From Opitutaceae bacterium (lineage in GTDB: Bacteria; Verrucomicrobiota; Verrucomicrobiia; Opitutales; Opitutaceae), in NCBI GenBank assembly GCA_028281165.1, contig JANQKI010000193.1, forward strand, positions 1 through 46,041: a stretch of 46,041 bases of DNA. Reading direction: 5' to 3'. The position numbers and the translations under genes are program-made. The stretch's first letter is position 1, and each line of letters begins with the position of its first letter. Shown here one piece after another: positions 37,541 through 46,041 of this stretch. The notes below the pieces were generated by a model that was given only the letters and a program-made list of their open reading frames with translations, did no database searches and was not told where the DNA came from.

Positions 37541-39007
37541 ATGCCTTTGTATGCTGGCGTTTGGAAAAAAATCGTTTTTTGGCTAGTTCTTTGCTCTGTG
37601 GGCGTTCTTCAGGCGAACGTTCTGTCCTGGCGCAACGGCGGTAATGGAGAGTATGCCGATTCCAATCCGCCAACGGACTGGAAAACCGGCGAGCTATGGA
37701 ATATCGGACTGGCAAATTGGAGCAACGCCAGCCCTATCCTGGTTGATGGTCGACTCTATTTCTGCCAGGAACCTTCTACCCTGATTTGCGCAGACAGCCA
37801 AACAGGAGAAGTTCTCTGGCAACGCTCAAATGAACTGATCGACGTGCTGGGATTTTCCGAAGAGGAGAAAGCGGAGGGATTGCGGCTGCAAGAGCAGGCG
37901 CGAATGAAAAGGCAAGAACGCAGTCAATTGCGCGGCGAAAGATATCGACTGACTCGAAGGCTGAGAAACGATCCGGAAAACGAAGACCTCAAACGGCTTA
38001 TTGAAGAGAAAGAAAGCGAAATCCAATCAATCAATGATTGGCTGGATGAAACCTCCAAGGATCCGAAATTCGGAGCAGCAGCAACCGTTCACACTCACCA
38101 AACCAATGGATACACCTCCTTTACGCCCTTATCCGATGGGAAACGCGTCTACGCGGCATTCGGCCAAGGCGTACTCGCTGCCTACGACTTGGAGGGAAAC
38201 AAAGTTTGGCAAAAGCAGATGGAACAGCCCAACCCCGCTCTTGGAGAATATGACTGGGGCGGATCGACATCGCCGCAAATCGTCGATGGCAAACTGATCG
38301 TCCGCTTCTCGGATTACACGGCCTTGAATCCCGAGACCGGCGAAGAGCTATGGCGTACGCCTAGCATGCCGGTCTACGGCACTCCGGCCGTATTTGAAGT
38401 GGAGGGACAGTTTTTTCTTTTCACGCCACGCGGCGAACTCATTCAAGCCAGCGACGGCAAGATTTTCCAAAAGGGACTCGTTGCTCTCCATCCGAATCAT
38501 CCATGGGCCGTATTCAACTCGCCGGTCATCGAAAATGGCATTATCTATACAGTGCGGGGCCGCAATGGAGATGTGACAGATGGCCACGCCTACGCATTTC
38601 GGATTCCCAAAGATTTGGATACGCTATTAGACAGCGGGTTGGAAGAAATCTGGCACACTTCAATCCACACTAATCGCTACTACGCCTCTCCTATCGCTCA
38701 CCAAGGACTGCTTTACGCCTTGAGCCAGGACTTCGTCTTTACCGTTCTGGAAATGGATACGGGAGAAAAGGTCTTGGAACACAAGATTACGGGTCTGAAA
38801 GGCGTCGCCTATCCAAGCATCAGCCTTGCCGGCGACAAGCTTTTCCTGGCTTCAGATACTGGTACTTTGGTAGTCCTGCAACCAGGCCGTGAATACAAAG
38901 AGCTCGGCCGTAGCCAATTTGGCGAATTCCGCAGCACGCCCATTTTCGATGGCGAGATCGCCTACTTGAGAACCTACTCCGAGATCATGGCGATCAAACG
39001 GATGTAG
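37541..39007 (+). CDS. Tandem PQQ-like propeller, copy A (first of array)
   Basis: The 488-residue secreted protein starts with a signal peptide (KKIVFWLVLCSVGVLQA). It continues with the array hallmark LSWRNGGNGEY, SNASPILVDGRLYFCQEPST with a cysteine pair eight apart, and PQQ-like blades (NPETGEELW, YDLEGNKVWQKQM). Residues about 106-174 are a charged helical hairpin with turn DPENEDLK, inserted between blade 1 and blade 2. The C-terminus is REYKELGRSQFGEFRSTPIF. No catalytic or PQQ-binding residues of dehydrogenases are recognised. An upstream ATG at 37502 has the same frame, but the long n-region makes 37541 likelier. Function unknown; operator control by a BlaI-like repressor is inferred. 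Confidence 0.85.
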   Translation: MPLYAGVWKKIVFWLVLCSVGVLQANVLSWRNGGNGEYADSNPPTDWKTGELWNIGLANWSNASPILVDGRLYFCQEPSTLICADSQTGEVLWQRSNELIDVLGFSEEEKAEGLRLQEQARMKRQERSQLRGERYRLTRRLRNDPENEDLKRLIEEKESEIQSINDWLDETSKDPKFGAAATVHTHQTNGYTSFTPLSDGKRVYAAFGQGVLAAYDLEGNKVWQKQMEQPNPALGEYDWGGSTSPQIVDGKLIVRFSDYTALNPETGEELWRTPSMPVYGTPAVFEVEGQFFLFTPRGELIQASDGKIFQKGLVALHPNHPWAVFNSPVIENGIIYTVRGRNGDVTDGHAYAFRIPKDLDTLLDSGLEEIWHTSIHTNRYYASPIAHQGLLYALSQDFVFTVLEMDTGEKVLEHKITGLKGVAYPSISLAGDKLFLASDTGTLVVLQPGREYKELGRSQFGEFRSTPIFDGEIAYLRTYSEIMAIKRM

Positions 39008-39041
39008 CTAATAAATGTAACCAAAATCATGGGAATAAAAA

Positions 39042-40496
39042 ATGAGGAAACCATTCTTAAGTCGGTTTGTTTCAATTGCGATATTCAATGTATTCATTTT
39101 TTCCACCTTCGGCGATGTCCATTCTTGGCGTAACGGTGGCAATGGCGAATACCAGACAAGCCAAGCCCCGATAAACTGGAATGACAATATCCTGTGGGAA
39201 ACGCCGCTGGAGAACACCAGCAACGCAAGCCCCATTCTCGTTGGCAACCGACTCTTTTTCTGCCAAGAACCTTCTAGCCTGGTCTGTGTGGATAGCGAAT
39301 CGGGCGAGACGCTTTGGGAAAGATCGCTCGATAAGATGGAGCTACTTGGCTTCACAGAAGAGCAACTCCAGCAAGTTGAAGCTTTGCGGGAACAAGATGC
39401 ATTTTACGGTAGGGAAATCAATCGAGTGTCCACCGATTACCGGCGTATCCGAAATCGTCTAAACCAGGATCCTGAAAACGAAGAGCTCAAAAACCAACTT
39501 CAAGCTAAGGACGATGAGCTTTCCGATATCAGAAAAAGACGATCCGCCTCCGCCAGAGTAGATAGAATCGAAACGGAGGCCCTTACCATTACGCATCCGA
39601 CCAACGGATACACTTCCTTTACGCCCGTTTCAGATGGGGAACGTGTCTACGTTGCTTTCGGACAAGGCATACTGGGAGCCCTTGATCTCGAAGGGAATAA
39701 GATCTGGGAAAAGGCCATGGAACGCCCTAATCCCTCCAAAGGCCGAAATGAATGGGGAGGCTCGACATCGCCGCTAATCGTCGATGGCAAGCTCATCGTC
39801 CGCTTCTCCGACTACACGGCCCTCGATCCTGAGACTGGCGAGGAAATCTGGCGTTTGCCAAGCGAACCCGTCTACGGCACTCCAGCCGTATTCGAAGTTG
39901 AAGGACAATCCTTTCTATTTACTCCACGAGGAGAACTGATCAAATCGAGCGATGGCAAGGTCCTCCAATCCGGACTGGTTGCCCTGCACAATGAAAACCC
40001 ATGGTCGGTTTTCAATTCACCGGTCATTGAAGGCGATGTCATTTACACCATGAGAGGCTTCAGGGGAGATGGTCATGCTCACGCCTTTCGTATTCCCAAA
40101 ACACTGGATAAACTGTATGCCACTGGACTAGAAGAGATCTGGCACACAGAAATCCATATGAATCGCTACTATGCCTCCCCTATCGCCCATGAAGGATTGC
40201 TCTATGCCTTGAGCCAATACTTCATCCTCACCGTTCTGGAAATGGATACAGGGAAAAAGGTTCTTGAGCATAAGATCACCGGTCTACGAGGCCAGGCCTA
40301 CCCCAGCATAAGCCTGGCGGACGGCAAGCTTTTCCTAGCCTCCGACAGCGGCACTCTCATCACCCTGCAACCAGGACCTGAATACAAGGAGCTCGGGCGA
40401 AGCCAGTTCGAAACCTTCCGCAGCACACCCATTTTCCAAAATGACATCGCCTATCTGAGAACTTATGAGAAGCTCTACGCCATTAGAGAGAAATAA
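39042..40496 (+). CDS. Tandem PQQ-like propeller, copy B
   Basis: The 484-residue paralogue begins with a signal peptide (about 1-25, SIAIFNVFIFSTFG), followed by HSWRNGGNGEYQTSQAPINW. The cysteine pair CQEPSSLVC and the helical hairpin (turn DPENEELK) are kept. The hairpin ends differently from the other copies (SASARVDRIETEALTI in place of the DPKFGAA type). Blades and the C-terminal GRSQFETFRSTPIF follow. It starts 34 bases after copy A. The spacing and direction suggest one transcript. Its helical insert is the most divergent, hinting at different partner or ligand specificity. Confidence 0.87.
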   Translation: MRKPFLSRFVSIAIFNVFIFSTFGDVHSWRNGGNGEYQTSQAPINWNDNILWETPLENTSNASPILVGNRLFFCQEPSSLVCVDSESGETLWERSLDKMELLGFTEEQLQQVEALREQDAFYGREINRVSTDYRRIRNRLNQDPENEELKNQLQAKDDELSDIRKRRSASARVDRIETEALTITHPTNGYTSFTPVSDGERVYVAFGQGILGALDLEGNKIWEKAMERPNPSKGRNEWGGSTSPLIVDGKLIVRFSDYTALDPETGEEIWRLPSEPVYGTPAVFEVEGQSFLFTPRGELIKSSDGKVLQSGLVALHNENPWSVFNSPVIEGDVIYTMRGFRGDGHAHAFRIPKTLDKLYATGLEEIWHTEIHMNRYYASPIAHEGLLYALSQYFILTVLEMDTGKKVLEHKITGLRGQAYPSISLADGKLFLASDSGTLITLQPGPEYKELGRSQFETFRSTPIFQNDIAYLRTYEKLYAIREK

Positions 40497-40527
40497 ATCC
40501 AGTGAAACTGTTAAGCGAAAGGCCCCA

Positions 40528-42006
40528 ATGAACCCCAATCGAAAAGCAATTCTTATCACGACATTCCTCGCCATTTTTGTTACCACTTCTTCGATACAGG
40601 CGGACGTCATGTCCTGGAGAAATGGAGGCAATGGAGAATATGCATCGAATCAGCTCCCTGAAAATTGGCAGGAGAATGTCCTCTGGCAAACCGAACTCGA
40701 ACAGAAAAGCAATTCCAGTCCGATCCTGATCAAAGGCCGGCTCTATTTCTGCCAAGAACCGAATGCTCTGGTCTGCGCGGATAGCGAATCTGGCAAGATC
40801 CTATGGAAACGAGAGCATGAACTCATGGACTTTTTCGAGTTCAACGAAGAGGAAAAGGCCCAAGCTCTTGAATTGGGCGAACGTAACCGAGAACTGAGAC
40901 GCGAGCTGAATCGCCGTCGCAACGAAGCGCGACGCTTAACAAGGCAGTCGGAAAGAGAGCCGGAAAACGAAGAACTCAAGAAGACCATCGAAGAGAAACG
41001 AGCCGAGTTCGAATCTCTAAGAGCTCAGCGACTAGAGCTCAGCAATGACCCTAAATTCCCAGCCATCGAAATCGTTCCGACGCATCAGGACAATGGTTAC
41101 ACCTCGTTCACTCCTGTATCCGATGGAGAATACATTTACGCGGCTTTCGGACATGGCGTACTAGCTGCCTACGATCTTGATGGCAATAAGATCTGGAGCA
41201 AGCGGATGGAGCATCCAAACCCTGCCAACGGCCCTGGTGGAGCAGCTCGTTGGGGCGGATCGACCTCGCCCATCCTCGTAGATGGCAAGCTCATCGTGCG
41301 CTTCGCCGACTACACGGCTCTCAATCCGGATACCGGCGAAGAAATCTGGCGCACCTCCAGCGGGGTCGTATACGGCACTCCCGCCGTATTCAAAGTGGAA
41401 GGACAATCTTTTCTCTTCACCTCCCGCGGCAGGGTTATTCGAGCGAGCGATGGAGAGATCGTTCAAGACGGCCTGGTCCAGCTGCACCATCGATTCGACT
41501 GGACCGTTTTCAACACGCCTTTCGTCAAAGATGGCATCATTTACACGGTTAGAGGATTCAAGTGGCAAGACGAGGACGGCCACGCCTACGCCTACCGAAT
41601 TCCTGAAGACCTGGAAACACTGAATACAGAGGGCCTAGAGCTCATCTGGCACACAGACCAAATTCATCATCAACGGTACTATGCCTCGCCCATCGTTCAC
41701 CAAGGTATCATGTATATTTTCAGCCAGGATTTCGTCTTCACGGCCCTCGATGCGAGCACCGGAGAGATCCTCTACCAACAGGAAGTCGAAGGTTTTAAAG
41801 GAAAGGCTTACCCGAGCCTAAGCCTAGCAGGAGACACGCTCTTTGCCGGCGCAGACGATGGCGTCGTGATCGCCTTGCAACCAGGCCGTGAATACAAGGA
41901 AATCGCCCGTAGCCAGTTTGAACAATTTCGCAGCACGCCCATCTTTCAGAACAACATCGCCTACCTGCGGACCTACGAGAATCTCTACGCCATCAAAGCC
42001 AACTGA
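40528..42006 (+). CDS. Tandem PQQ-like propeller, copy C
   Basis: From ATG 40528 the product is 492 residues. The N-terminus MNPNRKAILITTFLAIFVTT is a signal peptide, and the sequence MNPNRKA / MNANRKA / MSPNRKA is shared by copies C, D and E. It carries CQEPNALVC, a strongly basic helical hairpin (ELNRRRNEARRLTRQSERE, turn PENEELK) and the standard propeller repeats. Two small loop insertions are seen (PNPANGPGGAARWGG and VRGFKWQDEDGHAYAY). The frame is open into the end of copy B, but starts there would overlap and are not needed. It lies 31 bases after copy B. Confidence 0.87.
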   Translation: MNPNRKAILITTFLAIFVTTSSIQADVMSWRNGGNGEYASNQLPENWQENVLWQTELEQKSNSSPILIKGRLYFCQEPNALVCADSESGKILWKREHELMDFFEFNEEEKAQALELGERNRELRRELNRRRNEARRLTRQSEREPENEELKKTIEEKRAEFESLRAQRLELSNDPKFPAIEIVPTHQDNGYTSFTPVSDGEYIYAAFGHGVLAAYDLDGNKIWSKRMEHPNPANGPGGAARWGGSTSPILVDGKLIVRFADYTALNPDTGEEIWRTSSGVVYGTPAVFKVEGQSFLFTSRGRVIRASDGEIVQDGLVQLHHRFDWTVFNTPFVKDGIIYTVRGFKWQDEDGHAYAYRIPEDLETLNTEGLELIWHTDQIHHQRYYASPIVHQGIMYIFSQDFVFTALDASTGEILYQQEVEGFKGKAYPSLSLAGDTLFAGADDGVVIALQPGREYKEIARSQFEQFRSTPIFQNNIAYLRTYENLYAIKAN

Positions 42007-42038
42007 AACCCCCTTTTAGCGATCATCGAATAGACCCA

Positions 42039-43502
42039 GTGAATGCCAATCGAAAAGCTGCGCATCTCTCGACCGTATTAACGAGTCTTGTAATCACTTC
42101 ATTGTTACAGGCAGACGTTATCTCATGGAGAAACGGAGGTAACGGAGAGTACCTCAACAGTCAGTTGCCGTTGAAGTGGAGCGAGAATATTCTTTGGAAG
42201 ACGCCTTTGGAAAATTGGAGCAATGCGAGCCCTATTCTGGTAGACGGCAAACTCTTCGTCTGCCAGGAGCCATCCACTCTGGTTTGCCTCGACAGCAAGA
42301 GTGGAAATATTCTTTGGAAACGCAGCAACGACCTGCTGGATCTGCTTGGATTCACAGAGGATGAGAAACGGGAAGTGGAAGCCCTAAAAAAACAGCAAGT
42401 CGAAATCCGGAATGAAATCAATCGCTTGGAGAACAATCAGCGAAGATTGGGTCGACGCCTGGCACGCGAAGCAGACAACGAAACGCTTAGGTCGTCGATA
42501 GAGAAAATTAGCGTGGATATCCAAAATCTTCAGACAAAAGGAAAAGATCTTTTGAATTATCCAAAATTTGGTGACGCTCTGCTCGCCCCAACTCATCCCA
42601 CCACCGGCTACACTTCCTACACGCCGGTTTCGGACGGCAAATTGATCTATGCGGCTTTCGGATTCGGCCTGGTAGCCGCACATGATTTGGATGGAAACAA
42701 CATCTGGAGCAAGCAAATGGATAGGCCCTTCGACATCGAGGGGTACGCTACAGGAGGCTCCACATCGCCCTTGATTGTCGACGATAAGCTTCTCGTACGT
42801 TTCTCGGACTACTCAGCCCTAGACCTGAAAACCGGCGATAAGATTTGGAGCATCGAAAGCAAGCCCGCCTACGGCACTCCTTGCATTTTTAAAGTGGAGG
42901 GCGAGTCGTTCGCCTTCACGCCTCGTGGCAATGTGATCCGCATGCGTGACGGCGAAAAGATTCAAACGGGACTCGTAGCCATGCATCCCAAAGAAAGGTA
43001 CTCGGCCTTCACCTCGCCTGTCATCGAAAAAGACATCATTTATACAGTAAGAGGATGCCACTATAATGGCAAGGATGGACATGCCTATGCGTTCCGAATC
43101 CCTAAGAACCTGGAAGAACTCTACGCGACTGGTCTCGAAGAGCTGTGGCACACCATAGTACACGAGAAAAACTATTTCGCATCCCCAATCGTTCACGAAG
43201 GTCTATTCTATGCGATCTGCGAAGGCATCGTCTTGTCGGTGCTTGATGCGAATTCTGGCGAAATCATTTACGAACAGAAAATCGATGGTTTGAAAGGAGT
43301 GCCTTATCCCAGTCTCACCCTTGCGAAAAACGCAGTCTTCTTTGGATCGGACGACGGAACTGCGATCAAGCTGCAACCAGGTCGTGAATACAAGGAAATC
43401 GCGCGTAGCCGGTTTGAAAAATTTCGCAGCACGCCCATTTTCGTAAACAATGTAGCCTATCTTCGGACCTATGAGAATCTCTACGCTATCAAAGCCAATT
43501 GA
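42039..43502 (+). CDS. Tandem PQQ-like propeller, copy D (GTG start)
   Basis: The 487-residue protein appears to start at GTG 42039, because its first residues (MNANRKAAHLSTVLTSLVIT) align with the MNPNRKA start of copies C and E, and no ATG lies in that frame nearby. It has a signal peptide, VCQEPSTLVC, a hairpin with turn EADNETLR, and the propeller. Its first loops differ (DLLNYPKFGDALLAPTHPTT), and it lacks PNPA in the strand after blade 2 (RPFDIEGYATGG). It lies 32 bases after copy C. Confidence 0.85.
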   Translation: MNANRKAAHLSTVLTSLVITSLLQADVISWRNGGNGEYLNSQLPLKWSENILWKTPLENWSNASPILVDGKLFVCQEPSTLVCLDSKSGNILWKRSNDLLDLLGFTEDEKREVEALKKQQVEIRNEINRLENNQRRLGRRLAREADNETLRSSIEKISVDIQNLQTKGKDLLNYPKFGDALLAPTHPTTGYTSYTPVSDGKLIYAAFGFGLVAAHDLDGNNIWSKQMDRPFDIEGYATGGSTSPLIVDDKLLVRFSDYSALDLKTGDKIWSIESKPAYGTPCIFKVEGESFAFTPRGNVIRMRDGEKIQTGLVAMHPKERYSAFTSPVIEKDIIYTVRGCHYNGKDGHAYAFRIPKNLEELYATGLEELWHTIVHEKNYFASPIVHEGLFYAICEGIVLSVLDANSGEIIYEQKIDGLKGVPYPSLTLAKNAVFFGSDDGTAIKLQPGREYKEIARSRFEKFRSTPIFVNNVAYLRTYENLYAIKAN

Positions 43503-43534
43503 CAACCATTTACAACCCTAACCAAACATCCTTT

Positions 43535-45004
43535 ATGAGTCCCAATCGAAAAGCAATAAAACTCCCGACGCTACTCGCGATGCTTGTCACCACTTCTTTG
43601 CTACAAGCCGACGTCATGTCCTGGCGGAACGCCGGCAATGGCGAGTATCCAGAAAGTAGTCCACCTGTAAACTGGAACGAAAATGTTCTTTGGCAAACGT
43701 CGCTTGATGATTTCAGCAATGCTTGTCCCATTCTCGTCGGCGACAAGCTTTTCTTCTGCCAGGAACCCTCGACCTTGATTTGCGCCGATCGCTCGACCGG
43801 AGAGATTCTATGGAAGCGAGTACATGATCGCATCGACCTCCTAGGCTTCAACGAGGAGGAGAAAGTGAAAGCCCAAGAAATGTTCCAAAAGGATCTCGGT
43901 CTGCGAAGAGAGATCAATCGACTGAGAAACGACCTGCGTCGCTTGAATCGACGTCTGGAAAACGATGCGGAAAACGAGACTCTCAAAGAAAGTGTTGGGC
44001 AAAAAGAATCGGAGATCGCAGCCTTGCGAGAACAGCGCCAGACCATTGCCAACGATCCGAAATTTGGAGCCGCCGCTCTCGTTCCAACGCATGGAACAAA
44101 TGGATACACCTCATTTACGCCCGTTTCGGACGGGGAACAGATCTACGTCGCCTTCGGGCAAGGAATCGTCGCCGCCTACGATTTGCAGGGAAATCAGGCT
44201 TGGGCTAAGCTGATGGAAAAGCCAGATCGAGCCATGGGCCGATACGGCTGGGGTGGATCTACTTCCCCGGTTCTAGTTGGCGATAAGCTGATCGTAAGGT
44301 TTGACGACTACACCGCTCTAAACGCGCAAACGGGAGAGGAAGTCTGGCGCATTCCCAGCGAGGTCACCTACGGAACGCCGACGGTTTTTGAAATCGAAGG
44401 GGTTGCTTTTCTCTTCACTCCTCGGGGAAATGTGATCAGGGCCGAAGACGGAGAAACCATTCAATCGGAACTCGTGGCCCTTCATCCAAAGTATTCTTGG
44501 ACTACAGTCAATACGCCAGCGATCGAAGATGGCGTCATCTACTCCGTCCGCGGAGTGGACTTCGATGAAACGGACGGCTACGCCCAAGCTTTTCGTATTC
44601 CTCATAATTTGGATACACTTTATTCGACGGGAATCGAGGAGATCTGGAAGACGAATGTGCATGAAGGCCGCTATTACGCTTCGCCTATCGCCCACCAAGG
44701 TCTGATGTATGTTTACAATGAGAATAGCGTCCTAACCGTGCTCGAAATGGCGACGGGAGAAAAGACGTATGAGCGAAAAGTGGAAGGTCTGAAAGGCATT
44801 CCCTACTCCAGCATTAGCCTTGCTGGCGACAAGCTCTTCTTCTCCTCGGATGAAGGCATCATGATCGCTTTGCAACCAGGTCGTGAATACAAAGAACTGG
44901 GACGCAGTCGATTCGACACCTTTCGAAGTACTCCGATCTTCGCTGATGACATCGCCTACCTGCGAACTTATGAGAGTCTCTACGCCATTAAGGGCGATCG
45001 ATAG
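43535..45004 (+). CDS. Tandem PQQ-like propeller, copy E
   Basis: From ATG 43535 the product is 489 residues: signal peptide (MSPNRKAIKLPTLLAMLVTT), then SWRNAGNGEYPESSPPVNWN, CQEPSTLIC, hairpin EINRLRNDLRRLNRRLEND with turn AENETLK, and the propeller. In the first 180 residues it is markedly closer to copy F than to A-D (shared DDFSNACPILVGDKLFF and CADRSTGE), so E and F are the youngest duplication. It lies 32 bases after copy D. Confidence 0.87.
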   Translation: MSPNRKAIKLPTLLAMLVTTSLLQADVMSWRNAGNGEYPESSPPVNWNENVLWQTSLDDFSNACPILVGDKLFFCQEPSTLICADRSTGEILWKRVHDRIDLLGFNEEEKVKAQEMFQKDLGLRREINRLRNDLRRLNRRLENDAENETLKESVGQKESEIAALREQRQTIANDPKFGAAALVPTHGTNGYTSFTPVSDGEQIYVAFGQGIVAAYDLQGNQAWAKLMEKPDRAMGRYGWGGSTSPVLVGDKLIVRFDDYTALNAQTGEEVWRIPSEVTYGTPTVFEIEGVAFLFTPRGNVIRAEDGETIQSELVALHPKYSWTTVNTPAIEDGVIYSVRGVDFDETDGYAQAFRIPHNLDTLYSTGIEEIWKTNVHEGRYYASPIAHQGLMYVYNENSVLTVLEMATGEKTYERKVEGLKGIPYSSISLAGDKLFFSSDEGIMIALQPGREYKELGRSRFDTFRSTPIFADDIAYLRTYESLYAIKGDR

Positions 45005-45055
45005 CCGATTGCCAAACCAGCCTGAATAACCCTAGGAGCAGCCAACTTAAAAATA

Positions 45056-46041
45056 ATGCGAATCACGACGCTCATAGCAATTCTTGTCTCTGTCTATTCA
45101 CTACAAGCAGACGTCATGTCTTGGAGAAACGCTGGCAACGGCGAGTACCCCGAAAGCAACATCCCGGTTAACTGGAACGACCATGTCTTGTGGCAAACGC
45201 CTCTAGACGATTTCAGCAATGCCTGTCCCATCCTCGTCGGCGATAAACTATTTTTCAGCCAAGAACCGTCGACCTTGATTTGCGCCGACCGGTCGACCGG
45301 AGAGCTTCTTTGGAAGCGTGAAAATAGTCGCATCGATCTTCTGGGGTTCAATGAAGAGGAGAAGGTTGAAGCTCGAGAAATGCTGGAGAAGGATTTCGGC
45401 CTTCAAAGAGAGATCAATCGATTGAGAAATGACCTGCGCCGCTTGAATCGACGCCTGGAAAACGACCAGCAAAACGCTGTTCTAAAGGAGAACGTCGAGA
45501 AAAAGAGATCGGAAATCAGCGCTTTGAATGAACAGCGACAGGCTATTGCCAACGATCCCAAATTCGGCGGAGCCGCTCTTGCTCCTACGCATAGAGTAAA
45601 TGGATACACCTCCTTCACGCCCGTTTCTGATGGTCGCCTCGTCTATGTAGCCTTCGGCCAAGGCGTTCTCGCGGCCTACGACCTGGAAGGAAACCGGGTT
45701 TGGAGCAAGCTCATGGAGCCCTCAAGCGACGCCAACACTCATCGCCAATGGGGAGGCTCTACATCTCCGATTCTCGCTGCGGGAAAGCTAATCGTCCGAT
45801 TCCAGGACATCGCAGCCCTCGATCCTGAAACGGGCGAAGAGATCTGGCGCATCCCAAGCAAGACCGCCTACGGAACGCCTGCAGTATTCGAGGTAGAAGG
45901 ACAACCCTTCCTCATCACGGGAAGAGGCGAAGTCATCCGACCTACAGATGGAGCGACAATCCAGTCAGGACTGGTCCAGTTGACCCCAGATGTCGTGGCG
46001 CTGAATTCGCCCGTCATCAACGAGGATACCATCTACATAGC
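45056..46041 (+). CDS. Tandem PQQ-like propeller, copy F, cut by window end
   Basis: A sixth paralogue begins at ATG 45056 (MRITTLIAILVSVYSLQA, signal peptide) and stays open to the last base, 328 codons. It repeats SWRNAGNGEYPESNIPVNWN, PKFGGAALAPTHRVNGYTSF and WGGSTSPILAAGKLIVRF. The first cysteine of the conserved pair is replaced by serine (FFSQEPSTLIC), so the disulfide or metal site assumed for the other copies is absent or altered. The missing part should add about 150 residues. It lies 51 bases after copy E, and the array may continue beyond the window. Confidence 0.88.
   Translation, partial: MRITTLIAILVSVYSLQADVMSWRNAGNGEYPESNIPVNWNDHVLWQTPLDDFSNACPILVGDKLFFSQEPSTLICADRSTGELLWKRENSRIDLLGFNEEEKVEAREMLEKDFGLQREINRLRNDLRRLNRRLENDQQNAVLKENVEKKRSEISALNEQRQAIANDPKFGGAALAPTHRVNGYTSFTPVSDGRLVYVAFGQGVLAAYDLEGNRVWSKLMEPSSDANTHRQWGGSTSPILAAGKLIVRFQDIAALDPETGEEIWRIPSKTAYGTPAVFEVEGQPFLITGRGEVIRPTDGATIQSGLVQLTPDVVALNSPVINEDTIYI

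Noticed and set aside
40466..40527. Upstream start of copy C overlapping copy B
   Set aside because: Homology of the signal peptide with copies D and E (MNPNRKA / MNANRKA / MSPNRKA) fixes the start at 40528.
41161..41583. 140-codon minus-strand frame inside copy C
   Set aside because: Antisense to a conserved propeller; similar antisense frames occur in the other copies only because the coding strand is duplicated.
37541..46041. Tandem genes as PQQ-dependent dehydrogenases
   Set aside because: They are under 500 residues, lack the HDxWDxD-type catalytic segment, haem motif and PQQ-binding residues seen at 26743-28917. Propeller repeats alone do not make a quinoprotein.
37541..46041. CRISPR or satellite-type repeat array
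   Set aside because: The periodicity of about 1.5 kb comes from duplicated whole genes with intact frames, not from short direct repeats with spacers.

Overview
The window looks like chromosomal DNA of a Verrucomicrobiota bacterium, probably of the marine Opitutales/Puniceicoccales type. This is inferred from the gene families, not from a marker gene. They include three formylglycine sulfatases, a DUF1080 lipoprotein, a Tat-exported Gfo/Idh/MocA oxidoreductase, a Tat-exported enolase-superfamily enzyme, a quinoprotein dehydrogenase with a built-in cytochrome c domain, many PQQ-like beta-propellers, monomeric isocitrate dehydrogenase and a BlaI/M56 pair. I saw no rRNA, tRNA, CRISPR array or intact transposase.

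Layout. 1-6600: a DUF418 membrane protein cut by the window edge, a decayed kduD-like SDR fragment, a Tat-exported enolase-superfamily enzyme, a single-domain globin, a soluble PAS histidine kinase with its REC-LuxR response regulator, a small TonB-C-like protein, and an M14 carboxypeptidase reduced to its two ends. 6928-12776: a five-gene oligopeptide ABC transporter operon (two ATPases, binding protein, two permeases). 13014-17500: two convergently placed sulfatase genes around a strongly palindromic element at 15081-15353, then an aldo/keto reductase remnant and a rhodanese. 17913-24858: a TonB-C-like protein, a polytopic membrane protein with a GH43-like glycosidase, monomeric isocitrate dehydrogenase and a Gfo/Idh/MocA oxidoreductase. 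25191-29612: a third sulfatase, the quinoprotein dehydrogenase and the DUF1080 lipoprotein. 30227-32259: nucleoside transporter plus deoxyribose-phosphate aldolase, a nucleoside salvage pair. 32346-33698: a stand-alone PQQ-like propeller.

33713-46041 is the most unusual part. A blaI-blaR1-like pair lies beside a TonB-dependent receptor. Divergent from the receptor runs a tandem array of at least six paralogous secreted beta-propeller genes, the last cut by the window end. Each propeller carries a charged helical-hairpin insert. The gap between receptor and array holds a perfect 12+2+12 palindrome with the BlaI/MecI-box core ACTACA-N2-TGTAGT and a TTGACA hexamer on each strand. A weaker version lies directly upstream of blaI. 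I infer a BlaI-controlled surface system: the M56 protease senses a signal, BlaI is removed, and a receptor plus a battery of related secreted propellers are expressed.

Several genes have been lost (kduD, M14 peptidase and aldo/keto reductase remnants), and intergenic gaps carry REP-like and MITE-like palindromes, so the region is being remodelled.
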